The notes under the pieces are model-generated. The model saw nothing but the letters and a program-made list of their open reading frames with translations. It did no database searches and had not been told where the DNA came from. A program made the translations under genes and the position numbers. Source: Acidimicrobiales bacterium (GTDB taxonomy: Bacteria; Actinomycetota; Acidimicrobiia; Acidimicrobiales; JACCXE01). Taken from it: a stretch of DNA of 58,726 nucleotides. Where the stretch lies: assembly GCA_035546775.1 (NCBI GenBank), contig DASZWD010000001.1:1-58726 (forward strand), written 5' to 3'. Shown in pieces: positions 43,182-52,424 of the stretch (its first letter is position 1; each line of letters begins with the position of its first letter).

Positions 43182-43406
43182 CTAGATCGGGAGCGGCGGC
43201 AGGCCGGGGACGCCGGGCACGCCCGGAACGCCGGGCGCGCCGTCGGGCGGCAGGCAGATCGCCTGGGCGACGGGGGTGCCGTTGAGGTTCAGGTCGATGT
43301 TGACGCAGATGACGGGGTCAGCCTGCGCGCTGGGGGCAAGGGCAAATGCGCCGAGTCCGCCGAGCAACGCCGCGGCAGCACCGACAACAGCAACACGCTT
43401 CTTCAC
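43182..43406 (-). CDS. Small secreted protein with collagen-like tail
   Basis: 74 aa. It starts at GTG 43406 with AGGAGA nine bases upstream. A Sec signal (KKRVAVVGAAAALLGGLGAFALAPSAQA, in pieces) is cleaved after AQA, leaving ~45 residues: DPVICVNIDLNLNGTPVAQAICLPP with two Cys likely in a disulfide, then GAPGVPGVPGVPGLPPLPI, a run of Gly-x-Pro-type triplets. No family recognised. Similar Gly/Pro-tailed small secreted proteins occur in actinobacteria. Confidence 0.75.
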   Translation of the reverse strand: MKKRVAVVGAAAALLGGLGAFALAPSAQADPVICVNIDLNLNGTPVAQAICLPPDGAPGVPGVPGVPGLPPLPI

Positions 43407-43488
43407 GTGATGGTTCTCCTTTTACTTCTGCGCACCGGCATGTGCGCCCACAAGTAACGCTTGCCTGACGCCGATCTTGCGCGAATTC

Positions 43489-44583
43489 CTACTGCGGCAC
43501 GACGACGCCGTGGACCGGCGGCGTCGCATCTGCGACATCACCGGCCATAACGGCGAGCAAACCCGCGGCGTCGTCGAGGCCGACGACTTCCCGCGGCAAT
43601 TCGGCGAAGGGCCACCGACGAGACGCCAGCGTGGCGAACGCCGGCGCGTAGGCGCGGGCATCGACGCCGAGCGCGCCGACGACTTTCAACTCCTTGTAGA
43701 CGATCTCGTCGGGGTTCACGCCGGGGGCGTCCCCACCGCCGCGCGTGCCGGCCACCACGACCGTGCCGCGCCGGCGCGCCAAGCGGATCGCCTGCGCGAA
43801 TGCCGCGGGTGCCTTCGCCGTCACGTCCACCACGACGTCTGCGACGTCGCCGACCGCGGCCCGCAACGCGCGCACCGGATCCTCCTGGGCCACGTCGACG
43901 ACGAGGTCGGCGCCGAACCGGCGCGCCATTTCGAGACGCGCCGCGTCGCGCGCTCCGGCGCCGGTGACCATCACGAACGCCGCGCCGGCGTCCTTGGCGG
44001 CGGCGGCCGCCGACAACCCACGGATGCCGGGCCCGAGCACGGCGACGACGTCGCCCGCCTTGGTGCCGGGCACGTTGACGCCCCACTGGATACCGGCGCC
44101 GAGCGGGTTGAACGCGGTGGCGAGGACGGGGTCGAGCCCTTCGGGCACCGGCAGCAGCACGGCGTCGCGGTGCAGGTAGACGTACTCGGCGTAACCGCCC
44201 CACAGTCCCGGCGCGCGCTCCACCGGCACATTGCCGTAGAACTCGGGGAAGGGATGCGCGACGCAGTGGCGGTAGTCGCCGGCCACACACGCGTCGCAGG
44301 CGCGGCACGACATGAACACTTCGACGGCGACGCGCTGGCCGATCGACACGCCCCAGCGCGCCAGCGCGGCGTCACCCGCCGCTTCGACGATCCCGACGAT
44401 CTCGTGGCCCGGCACGTACGGCGCGAACACCGGGATGGCACCGGTGAACTGCTCGTGATCGGTCCCGCACAACCCGCACGCCTCGACGCGCAGTAAGCCG
44501 TCGTCGTCGCCGATCGCCGGCAGCGGCAACTGGCGCGTCCGCAAGTCGCGCGGCGCCTCGAGCACCAACACCCGTGCGCTCAA
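43489..44583 (-). CDS. Zinc-dependent alcohol dehydrogenase (MDR family)
   Basis: 364 aa medium-chain dehydrogenase. Catalytic zinc ligands: Cys in ACGLCGTDHEQF and GHE (YVPGHEIVG). The structural zinc site is CRACDACVAGDYRHC. NAD(P)-binding loop: VAVLGPGIRGLSAAAAAK (G-P-G-I-R-G, lacking one Gly of GxGxxG at its usual place). It oxidises an alcohol or reduces an aldehyde; substrate unknown. It stands alone, 36 bases downstream of the thioesterase gene start region on the same strand. Confidence 0.9.
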   Translation of the reverse strand: MSARVLVLEAPRDLRTRQLPLPAIGDDDGLLRVEACGLCGTDHEQFTGAIPVFAPYVPGHEIVGIVEAAGDAALARWGVSIGQRVAVEVFMSCRACDACVAGDYRHCVAHPFPEFYGNVPVERAPGLWGGYAEYVYLHRDAVLLPVPEGLDPVLATAFNPLGAGIQWGVNVPGTKAGDVVAVLGPGIRGLSAAAAAKDAGAAFVMVTGAGARDAARLEMARRFGADLVVDVAQEDPVRALRAAVGDVADVVVDVTAKAPAAFAQAIRLARRRGTVVVAGTRGGGDAPGVNPDEIVYKELKVVGALGVDARAYAPAFATLASRRWPFAELPREVVGLDDAAGLLAVMAGDVADATPPVHGVVVPQ

Positions 44584-44619
44584 CTGTTCGCGCCGAGCGA
44601 TCTCATGCGGCGGGGGATC

Positions 44620-45060
44620 TCATGCTCGCGACGGCATGATCGTCACCGTTCCCTGCGCCAGGCAAACCGTGCGACCTTCGTTCTCGATGTCGATGCGCAC
44701 GACGGCCGAACGCTTCGTCAGCGCCACGATCTCGGCGGTGGCGACGGCGTCGCCCTGGGTGACGGGCGCCAGCAGGTTGAGCTTGAACTCGGTGGTCGCG
44801 GCCCACGCCCCGCGTGGCATCACCGGGTAGCAGACCACGCCGAGCACGTGGTCGCAGAAGGCCGACAGGACGCCGCCGTGCATGTTGCCCATCGGCGTGA
44901 GCAGTTCGGCGCGCACGGGCAGCGTCGCTCGCAAGCCCCCGGCCCACATATCGTCGAGGCGGATGCCGAGCCATCCGTCGAGACCGCCGCGGTCGGGTGA
45001 TTCGTGCACCTTGACCATGCCGCGGGCAATCGATTCGTCATAAGTATCAAACGTCGCCAC
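44620..45060 (-). CDS. PaaI-like acyl-CoA thioesterase (hotdog fold)
   Basis: 146 aa. Hotdog segments: LRATLPVRAELLTPMGNMHGGVLSAFCDHVLG with the NMHGG active-site stretch, and FKLNLLAPVTQGDAVATAEIVAL. The Asp of CDHVLG is the probable catalytic residue. It hydrolyses a short or aromatic acyl-CoA. The GTG start at 45060 is divergent from the sensor kinase (27 bases). It may share control with the kinase, but no DosR-like site is seen in the gap. Confidence 0.88.
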   Translation of the reverse strand: MATFDTYDESIARGMVKVHESPDRGGLDGWLGIRLDDMWAGGLRATLPVRAELLTPMGNMHGGVLSAFCDHVLGVVCYPVMPRGAWAATTEFKLNLLAPVTQGDAVATAEIVALTKRSAVVRIDIENEGRTVCLAQGTVTIMPSRA

Positions 45061-45087
45061 AGGCGCAACCTATTGGGAAATACTTAG

Positions 45088-46625
<1,538 letters not shown>

Positions 46626-46683
46626 TCGACGTCACCATCCTGATCGCAGGATGGGCTTCCAGCCGCTCGAGCGACCAGTGCCG

Positions 46684-46698
46684 ATGGTCCCAAGTCCC
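46684..46698 (-). promoter_or_regulatory. DosR/DevR-type binding site
   Basis: The minus strand reads GGGACTTGGGACCAT, which fits the mycobacterial DosR motif GGGACTTNNGNCCNT at every defined base. It lies 58 bases upstream of the flavin-protein gene and 41 bases before the response regulator, so it may serve both and autoregulation. Confidence 0.7.
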
Positions 46699-46723
46699 GG
46701 TGGCTACCCGGCACACGCGAATC

Positions 46724-46739
46724 GGGCCACAATGGTCCC
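46724..46739. promoter_or_regulatory. Second DosR-like half-site pair, adjoining the regulator start
   Basis: GGGCC-ACAATG-GTCCC. Half-sites resemble the DosR box but the spacer is six bases, not four, and it ends immediately before GTG 46740. ATGGTCCC (46732-46739) repeats the core of the site at 46684-46691. Confidence 0.4.
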
Positions 46740-47390
46740 GTGGCTACCCGTGTGTTCTTGCTCGACGATCATGAGGTCGTTCGCCGTGGCGTCCGCGAGC
46801 TGCTCGGCGCTGAGCCCGACATGGAAATCGTCGGCGAAGCCGCCACCGCAGCCGAGGCGTTGAGCCGCATTCCGACCACGTCGCCGGAAGTGGCCATCCT
46901 CGACGTGCGGCTGCCCGACGGCGACGGCGTCGAAGTTTGCCGCGAGATTCGCTCGCTGCATCCCGAGATCGCCTGCATCATGCTCACGTCGTATTCCGAC
47001 GACGACGCGGTCTACGCGGCGATCATGGCCGGTGCGTCGGGCTACTTGCTCAAGCAAGTGCGGGGCACCGACCTGGTCGAGGGCGTGCGCCGCGTGGCCC
47101 GCGGCGAGTCGCTGCTCGACCCGGCCGTCACCGCCCGCGTCCTCGACCGCATCCGTCATCGCGAGGACAACGACGAGCTCGCCAGCTTGTCGACGCAGGA
47201 ACAGACGATCCTCGAGCTCATCGCCGAAGGCCTCACGAACCGCCAGATCGGCGAGCGCATGTTCCTCGCCGAGAAGACGGTGAAGAACTACGTGTCCAAC
47301 ATGCTGGGCAAGCTGGGGATGAGCCGGCGGGCCGAAGCCGCGGCATACGCGGCGCGCTTGTCGGAGCGCCGCGGCAAACCATCTCTCTGA
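46740..47390 (+). CDS. devR: DevR/DosR-like response regulator (NarL/LuxR family)
   Basis: 216 aa. Receiver domain: LLDDHEVVRRGVRELLGAEP, phospho-acceptor D55 in AILDVRLPDGDG, LTSYSDDDA and LKQV. Output domain ~148-205: LTNRQIGERMFLAEKTVKNY with VSNMLGKLGM. This recognition helix is the same as in mycobacterial DevR/DosR apart from conservative changes, so the same DNA motif should be bound. The receiver also matches DevR closely (VRLPDGDG, SYSDDDA). GTG start. Partner kinase at 45088. Name is given by strong resemblance, not proof. Confidence 0.9.
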   Translation: MATRVFLLDDHEVVRRGVRELLGAEPDMEIVGEAATAAEALSRIPTTSPEVAILDVRLPDGDGVEVCREIRSLHPEIACIMLTSYSDDDAVYAAIMAGASGYLLKQVRGTDLVEGVRRVARGESLLDPAVTARVLDRIRHREDNDELASLSTQEQTILELIAEGLTNRQIGERMFLAEKTVKNYVSNMLGKLGMSRRAEAAAYAARLSERRGKPSL

Positions 47391-47419
47391 CAGATCGGGA
47401 CCATCAGGGCCGTCCATCT

Positions 47420-47433
47420 GGGCCATTCGGCCC
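47420..47433 (+). promoter_or_regulatory. DosR-type palindrome upstream of the multicopper oxidase
   Basis: GGGCC-ATTC-GGCCC, same 5+4+5 geometry as GGGAC-N4-GTCCC. It lies 35 bases before the oxidase ATG. A separate GGGACCAT half-site is at 47397-47404. It could also act as a terminator stem for the regulator gene. Confidence 0.5.
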
Positions 47434-47468
47434 TACGCCAAAAGACGGACAAATCCGAATCTTGATGC

Positions 47469-48836
47469 ATGACTCTTGCATCGCTGCCCGAGGGTTCGCG
47501 CCGGGACAACCTCTTGGTCGTTACCGTTTTCGTCGCCGCCCTGTCGCTGGTCGTAGCGGCCGTTGGTGTTGGCTTCGGCTGGCGGGCCATTGATCAGACG
47601 AAGGGCACGGGCACCAGCGTCGCGGCGGGGAACACGTCCGCGCCGGCCATGGTCAACCTCAAGGAATTCAAGATCGACGACGCGACCGTTCCCGAGGGCG
47701 GCTCGATCATGGCCATGAACGCCGGGTCGGTCACCCACAACCTGACCATCGAAGGCCAGGGCCTCGCCACGTCGAACCTCGACGCCGGCAAGAACGAGAC
47801 GCTCGACGTTTCCAAACTGAAGCCCGGCACCTACACGATGTTCTGCTCGATCCCGGGCCACCGTGAAGCCGGTATGCAGGCGAAGCTGACGATCACCAGC
47901 GGCGGCTCGTCGTCCTCGGAATCGATGTCCTCGATGTCGTCGTCGTCGGGCACGATGGACTACGCCGCCATGACCAAGTCGATGCTCGACAGCATGACGG
48001 CGTTCCCGGCCAAGACCGAAGGCCTCGGCAACCAGCCGCTCGCGCCGACCAAGGTCAAGGGCAACGAGAAGTGGTTCGACATCACCGCCGCGATCACGAA
48101 GTGGGAAGTGTCACCGGGCAAGATCGTCGACGCCTGGACCTTCAACGGGACCGTTCCAGGGCCCCAGATCCGCGTCAACGTCGGCGACAAAGTGCACCTG
48201 ATCCTGCACAACAAGACGCCGATGGCGACCGACCTGCACTTGCACGGCATCAACGTCGACAACAAGTACGACGGGGTATCGCCCTTTACGCAGGACCCCA
48301 TCAAGCCCGGCGACAGCTTCGAGTACGTCTGGACGGCGGACGAGCCCGCAGTGGCGATGTACCACCCGCACTTCATGTCGCAGGTCAGCATGCCCAACGG
48401 CATGTTCGGCACGATCATCCAGGGCGACATGCCGCTGCCGGCCGAATACCAGGGCGTGCAGATCGCGCAGCACTTCCCGATGGTGCTCAACGACTCGGGC
48501 GTCATCGGCTACAGCCTCAACGGCAAGAGCTTCCCGGCCACCGCGCCGGTCGTGGCCAACAAGGGTGATTGGATCCTCGTCGACTACTTCAACGAGGGTT
48601 CGCAGTACCACCCGATGCACATGCACCAGTTCGACCAGATCGTGATCGCGAAGGACGGATTCCCCGTGCCGGCGCCGTACAAGGTCGACACGCTCAGCGT
48701 GGGCCCAGGCGAGCGCTACACCGTGCTGGTGCACCTCGACAAGGCCGGCACCTGGGTGTGGCACTGCCACATTCTCCCGCACGTCGAAAAGGACGACGGG
48801 ATGTACGGCATGGTCACCGCCGTGATCGTCAAGTAA
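47469..48836 (+). CDS. Membrane-anchored cupredoxin-multicopper oxidase fusion
   Basis: 455 aa. One N-terminal transmembrane helix at ~15-38. A plastocyanin-like domain at ~55-145 has Cu ligands in THNLT, MFCSIPGHREAGM. A Ser/Met-rich linker follows (~148-165). Two multicopper-oxidase domains come next: LHLHGINVD, YHPHFMSQ, then HPMHMHQFD and WHCHILPHVEKDDGM (type 1 plus trinuclear ligands). It looks like a two-domain laccase-type enzyme, not a NirK with type 1 copper in the first domain. The fused cupredoxin may deliver electrons. Its DosR-like site suggests induction at low O2 or NO. Natural substrate unknown. Confidence 0.85.
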   Translation: MTLASLPEGSRRDNLLVVTVFVAALSLVVAAVGVGFGWRAIDQTKGTGTSVAAGNTSAPAMVNLKEFKIDDATVPEGGSIMAMNAGSVTHNLTIEGQGLATSNLDAGKNETLDVSKLKPGTYTMFCSIPGHREAGMQAKLTITSGGSSSSESMSSMSSSSGTMDYAAMTKSMLDSMTAFPAKTEGLGNQPLAPTKVKGNEKWFDITAAITKWEVSPGKIVDAWTFNGTVPGPQIRVNVGDKVHLILHNKTPMATDLHLHGINVDNKYDGVSPFTQDPIKPGDSFEYVWTADEPAVAMYHPHFMSQVSMPNGMFGTIIQGDMPLPAEYQGVQIAQHFPMVLNDSGVIGYSLNGKSFPATAPVVANKGDWILVDYFNEGSQYHPMHMHQFDQIVIAKDGFPVPAPYKVDTLSVGPGERYTVLVHLDKAGTWVWHCHILPHVEKDDGMYGMVTAVIVK

Positions 48837-49563
48837 CGACGAGTTCGCCCTTCATGCCGGCCGCTTCGTGGCCGGGGATGGCGCAGATGAATCGGTAGGT
48901 CCCGGCCGGGACGTTCTTGATGACAACCCGGCCGCGGCCGCTGGTGGCGACCCGCAAATTCACGTGCAGCTTGCGAATCGTGAACGTGTGCCAGAACAGG
49001 TCCTGGTTGCGGAAGACGACGCCGATGTCGCCGCTGGGCGCGGTCAGGCGGTCGGTGGAGAACTCGACGTTGTGCGCACTGATGCGCAGGTCGCCGGGGT
49101 GCGCGCGTTCGGCGTCGCGACCGAGCGCGGGTACGCACACCACGAGCAGTGCGGCAATGACGACGCCGGTAATCCCAACCGGCAGCGCGGCGGCCTCGCG
49201 TATCCGGCGCGCCCGCAGCACCACCGCGACGAGTCCGAGGACGGCCGCGACCGACAACACCGCCGGGACCGCCGCGCCGATCACCGACGGGGCGGCGTGC
49301 GTGAGGTCGACGACCGCCGTCAGCATCCAGAAGCCCTGGTTCACGAACAGCGCGCCGACACCGATCCAGCCCACGCGCTCCCGCCGCGTGAAGGTGATGG
49401 CGGTAAAGCCGATCAGCAACACGCCGATAGCGAGCGACTCGCGGTCGAAGACCGCGGCACCCCGAGCGATTTCGATGACACCGCTGAGCGCGGCGCAGGC
49501 GCGTGCGAGTGTGTCCCACCGCGACGAGGGGTACGACATGGTCATGCTGACCATTCTCATCAT
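48829..49563 (-). CDS. Multi-pass membrane protein with C-terminal cupredoxin domain
   Basis: About 244 aa. Five or so N-terminal transmembrane helices (SLAIGVLLIGFTAITF; VGALFVNQGFWMLTAVV; VIGAAVPAVLSVAAVLGLVAVVL; VGITGVVIAALLVVCVPAL), then an extracellular cupredoxin domain with RFICAIPGHEAAGM supplying Cys, His and Met and a His in FWHTFTI. It converges on the multicopper oxidase with an 8-base overlap. The two may exchange electrons. Several ATG starts (49563, 49545, 49539) are possible; I give the longest. Confidence 0.72.
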   Translation of the reverse strand: MMRMVSMTMSYPSSRWDTLARACAALSGVIEIARGAAVFDRESLAIGVLLIGFTAITFTRRERVGWIGVGALFVNQGFWMLTAVVDLTHAAPSVIGAAVPAVLSVAAVLGLVAVVLRARRIREAAALPVGITGVVIAALLVVCVPALGRDAERAHPGDLRISAHNVEFSTDRLTAPSGDIGVVFRNQDLFWHTFTIRKLHVNLRVATSGRGRVVIKNVPAGTYRFICAIPGHEAAGMKGELVVT

Positions 49564-49624
49564 CGCAGTGTTGCTTCTGCTGCTTCTCGGCGGCTGGGGC
49601 TACGGGTACCGCTCCCGGCCCTAA
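49538..49624 (+). CDS. 28-residue single-pass membrane peptide
   Basis: MVMLTILIIAVLLLLLLGGWGYGYRS plus RP. One hydrophobic helix with a Gly/Tyr/Arg tail, similar to the DUF3309-type small membrane proteins (LLLLLGGWGYG). A good ribosome binding site GAGGGG lies six bases before the ATG. It overlaps the start of the divergent cupredoxin membrane gene; its ATG and the other gene's CAT share two bases. Small enough to be missed by automatic methods. Function unknown. Confidence 0.6.
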   Translation: MVMLTILIIAVLLLLLLGGWGYGYRSRP

Positions 49625-49628
49625 CAGT

Positions 49629-50495
49629 TCAGCGCAGCAGTTCGGCGCGTACGACGGTGACGGCGCAGGGTGCGTGATGTACGCAACGCCGGCTCACCGA
49701 GCCCAACAGCCAATGCACGACGTCGGAGCGGCCGGCGCCGACGATGAGTTGGTGAGCGCCATTCGCGGCTTCGAGCAGCGCCGCGGCTGCGTTGCCGGCG
49801 ACGGCTAACGGCTCAATGGCCGGCGGTAGTGGCGCCTGGTCGGCTCGGGCGCGATCGATCATGTCGTCGATCAGCGTGCGGCCGTAGTCGCCCATCTCGG
49901 CGGGCACGGCGACGCCTGGGAGTGAGGAACCCACCGGGTACACGAACATGATCGTGAGCGGAAGGTGCCGCTCGGAGGCACTCGCCATCGCGAACGTCAG
50001 GGCTGCCTGCGCGTCGGCGCTGCCGTCGACTCCGACCACGACGCGTGCGCCGTAGGCGGGCGCTTCCGACGGGACGACGGTGACGGGTCCGGCGCCGAGG
50101 TGGACGCACTGATCCGCCACCGAACCGAGGAAGGCGCGACCGACGAATCCGTGACCCTGGCGGCCCACGACGAGCTGGCGGGCCTCACGTCCGCGTTCAC
50201 ACAGCACGTGAGCGGCGTCGCCTTCGACGAGCACGCTGTCGACGCGCGACGGGGCGGCGCCCGCACGGTCGAGCGCATCGTGGAGGGCCGCCTCGAGCAC
50301 GAACTTTCCATGCGCTTCGATTTCGGCGCGATCGACCGGCACGGGAATCGCTTCGGGGGCGATCGCGGGGGTTGACCACACGTGGACGACCTCGAGGTCG
50401 GCGCCCACGACCTTGGCTTCGGCGATCGCCCAGTCGAGCGCCCGCCCCGACGCGTCCGAGCCGTCCGTTCCGACGACGATGCAGTGGCGTGACAT
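49629..50495 (-). CDS. Two-domain universal stress protein
   Basis: 288 aa, tandem UspA domains (~1-142 and ~148-288). First: VVGTDGSDASGRALDWAIAEA, VGRQGHGFVGRAFLGSVADQCVH. Second: VVGVDGSADAQAALTFAMA, VGAGRSDVVHWLLGSVSRRCVHH. The G-2x-G-9x-G(S) ATP-binding pattern is visible in both. This size class (about 290-300 aa, tandem) is characteristic of mycobacterial DosR-regulon proteins such as Rv2623. ATG start at 50495 with AGGAGG upstream; DosR-like site at 50573. Confidence 0.92.
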   Translation of the reverse strand: MSRHCIVVGTDGSDASGRALDWAIAEAKVVGADLEVVHVWSTPAIAPEAIPVPVDRAEIEAHGKFVLEAALHDALDRAGAAPSRVDSVLVEGDAAHVLCERGREARQLVVGRQGHGFVGRAFLGSVADQCVHLGAGPVTVVPSEAPAYGARVVVGVDGSADAQAALTFAMASASERHLPLTIMFVYPVGSSLPGVAVPAEMGDYGRTLIDDMIDRARADQAPLPPAIEPLAVAGNAAAALLEAANGAHQLIVGAGRSDVVHWLLGSVSRRCVHHAPCAVTVVRAELLR

Positions 50496-50572
50496 ACACG
50501 CACCTCCTTGACTCCCTCATGGTGCTCCCGGGGGCGCCGCCCGGACAGGGGCCAATCGTCGATTTCTGATTC

Positions 50573-50587
50573 GGGACCTTCGCCTCT
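50573..50587 (+). promoter_or_regulatory. DosR-type site between universal stress protein and STAS genes
   Basis: GGGACCTTCGCCTCT matches the mycobacterial motif GGGACTTNNGNCCNT at nine of eleven defined bases. It sits about 78 bases upstream of the stress protein gene and 34 bases before the STAS gene. Flanking GGACAG/CTGTCC repeats (50533-50538, 50585-50590) frame it. Confidence 0.45.
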
Positions 50588-50621
50588 GTCCTGAAAACGT
50601 GCGCTCGCGGATCATCGACCC

Positions 50622-50909
50622 ATGGCTCGGACGCTCACGGACCTTGTTGTGCCTTTTTCCGGTTATGTCGGCCGGGACCAATTCGCCTTCGCGAAACGGG
50701 CGCTGCTCGGGGTCGGAAACGAGGTCGAGCAGGCCGTGCTCGACTTGCGCGACGCCCGCGGCATCGACCTCTCGACGATCGATTCGTTGCTCGACGCCGC
50801 CGAAGTCCTGCAGCAGCGCGGCGTCCGCGTCGTCGTCGAGCCGGGATGGGCCCGCGACGCACTTCATCTCACCGGCCATGCGGCCATGACAGAACGAGAA
50901 CCAGCATGA
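50622..50909 (+). CDS. STAS-domain protein
   Basis: 95 aa. Short STAS (anti-sigma antagonist-like) domain: VVPFSGYVGRDQFAFAKRALLG, VLDLRDARGIDLSTIDSLLDAAEVL, VRVVVEPG. The residue usually phosphorylated in SpoIIAA-type proteins is in DLSTIDSLL. No cognate anti-sigma factor gene is adjacent. It is translationally coupled (ATGA) to the SDR downstream. Confidence 0.72.
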   Translation: MARTLTDLVVPFSGYVGRDQFAFAKRALLGVGNEVEQAVLDLRDARGIDLSTIDSLLDAAEVLQQRGVRVVVEPGWARDALHLTGHAAMTEREPA

Positions 50910-51661
50910 GTGAACTCCAAGGCAAAGTGGCCCTGGTCACGGGCGCCAGCAGCGGCATCGGCAAAGCCACCGCCATGGCGCTCGCCGTCGCAGGCGCCGA
51001 CGTCGTGGTCGCCGATCTCGACGCCGTCCGCGGCGAGTTGGTCGCCGCCGACATCCAAGCCAAGGGCGGTCGTTCGCTGTTCGTGCGGGTCGACGTCGCC
51101 GACGACGAATCCGTGGCCGCCATGGTCGACGCGACGCTGCGGCGCTTCGCGCGGCTCGACATCGCCGTCAACAACGCGGGCATCGAAGGCGCCTCGGCGC
51201 CGACCGCGGAGTGCTCGCTGGAGAACTGGCACACCACGCTCGCCATCAACCTGACAGGTGTCTTTCACTGCATGCGCCACGAGATCCCAGCGCTGCTCGA
51301 GACCGGTGGGGGTTCCATCGTCAACATGTCGTCGGTGGCGGGACTCGTCGGCTTCGCCACCAGTCCCGCATACGTGGCGTCGAAACACGGTGTCGTGGGG
51401 CTGACGAAGGCCGCGGCGCTCGAGTACGCCGGTCGCATCCGCGTGAATGCGGTGTGCCCGGGCGTCATCGACACCGAGATGGTGGCTCGCTTCACCCACG
51501 ACGAACCCGCGGCGGTGGCGGCAATGCAAGCCATGGAACCCGTCGGGCGCCTCGGCCGTCCCGAAGAGATCGCTGACGCGTGCGTGTGGCTGGCCTCCGA
51601 TTCGTCGAGCTTCGTGACCGGTCAGGCCATCGCCGTCGACGGCGGGCTTGTCACCCGCTGA
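50906..51661 (+). CDS. Short-chain dehydrogenase/reductase
   Basis: 251 aa classical SDR. TGASSGIG cofactor motif, Asp after beta-2 (VVADLDAVR, NAD preference), NNAGIEG, catalytic Ser in MSSVAG, Tyr-Lys in YVASKHG, PGVIDTEM. Start ATG overlaps the STAS stop. Substrate unknown; many members reduce beta-ketoacyl or steroid-like ketones. Position inside the stress block suggests a dormancy-linked redox role, by context. Confidence 0.9.
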   Translation: MSELQGKVALVTGASSGIGKATAMALAVAGADVVVADLDAVRGELVAADIQAKGGRSLFVRVDVADDESVAAMVDATLRRFARLDIAVNNAGIEGASAPTAECSLENWHTTLAINLTGVFHCMRHEIPALLETGGGSIVNMSSVAGLVGFATSPAYVASKHGVVGLTKAAALEYAGRIRVNAVCPGVIDTEMVARFTHDEPAAVAAMQAMEPVGRLGRPEEIADACVWLASDSSSFVTGQAIAVDGGLVTR

Positions 51662-51664
51662 CCT

Positions 51665-52319
51665 TCAGCCCTCACCCGGCGAGAAGTGCGCCACGAACCA
51701 GTCGCGCGCGCTGCGGGCGGCGGCTTCCAGCGTGCCGGGCTCCTCGAAACACGTGGGTCGCGCCGGCGATCTCGACGAGCTTGGCCGGACACCGCAGCAG
51801 GGCGAGCGCGTCGCGATTGAGTTCGAGGACGACGTGGTCCTCGCCGCCCACGATCAGCAACGTCGGCGCGGTCACCTCGGCGAGTCGGCCCGCGGCCAGA
51901 TCAGGGCGGCCACCGCGTGACACGACCGCGGTAATCGCACGGCCGAGTTCGGCTGCGGCCCACAACGCGGCCGCCGCGCCCGTACTCGCGCCGAAGTAGC
52001 CGAGCGGCAGGGTGTCGGCCAACGCTCGGCGGGTGAAGGTCGTGGCGCCGAGCAACCGCGACGCCAGCAGTTCGATGTCGAAGACGTTGCTGCGCCGCAC
52101 TTCCTCGTCCGGCGTGAGCAGGTCGAACAGCAGGGTGCCGACCTTGGCGGCGTTGAGTATTTCGGCGACGTACCGGTTGCGTGGGCTGAGGCGGCTGCTC
52201 CCGCTGCCGTGGGCGAAGATGACCACGCCGCGGGCGGAGGCCGGAATGGCCAGATGCCCGGAGAGTTGCGCCGTGCCGGACGGGACGACGACGTGCTGAT
52301 CGATGGCGGTTTCGGGCAT
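51665..52319 (-). pseudogene. Dienelactone hydrolase family protein, frameshifted near the C-terminus
   Basis: Alpha/beta hydrolase with VIFAHGSGSSRLSPRN, nucleophile region GYFGASTGAAAALWAA (Cys/Ser elbow as G-A-S-T-G) and catalytic Asp (GGEDHVV) and His (GATHVF). After GATHVF the frame changes: as written the chain ends RGARHAGSRRPQRARL and stops at 51672. In the next frame it reads EEPGTLEAAARSARDWFVAHF, the normal family end, stopping at 51665. One extra base in the A run at 51747-51749 explains this. It is either a sequencing error or a recent mutation. Homologous to the C-terminal half of Rv0571c as I recall. Confidence 0.82.
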
Positions 52320-52354
52320 ACCTTCAAAAGTGTGCGCGTCCCGCTCCGCCGACT

Positions 52355-52369
52355 AGAGCCGATCGGCCC
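52355..52369 (-). promoter_or_regulatory. DosR-type site between hydrolase and phosphoribosyltransferase genes
   Basis: On the minus strand GGGCC-GATC-GGCTC followed by T, with a perfect inner palindrome GCCGATCGGC. Geometry equals the other sites. It lies 36 bases upstream of the hydrolase and 56 bases before the phosphoribosyltransferase. Confidence 0.45.
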
Positions 52370-52424
52370 TACACCGCTGGCTCGCGAACCGGATGCTGGT
52401 GGCAGTGATGGAAGTAGCGACGTC

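Noticed and set aside
47469-48836. Copper nitrite reductase (NirK)
   Set aside because: The type 1 copper ligands (HCHILPH...M) are in the last domain and both HxH pairs of a trinuclear site are present, so a multicopper oxidase fits better.
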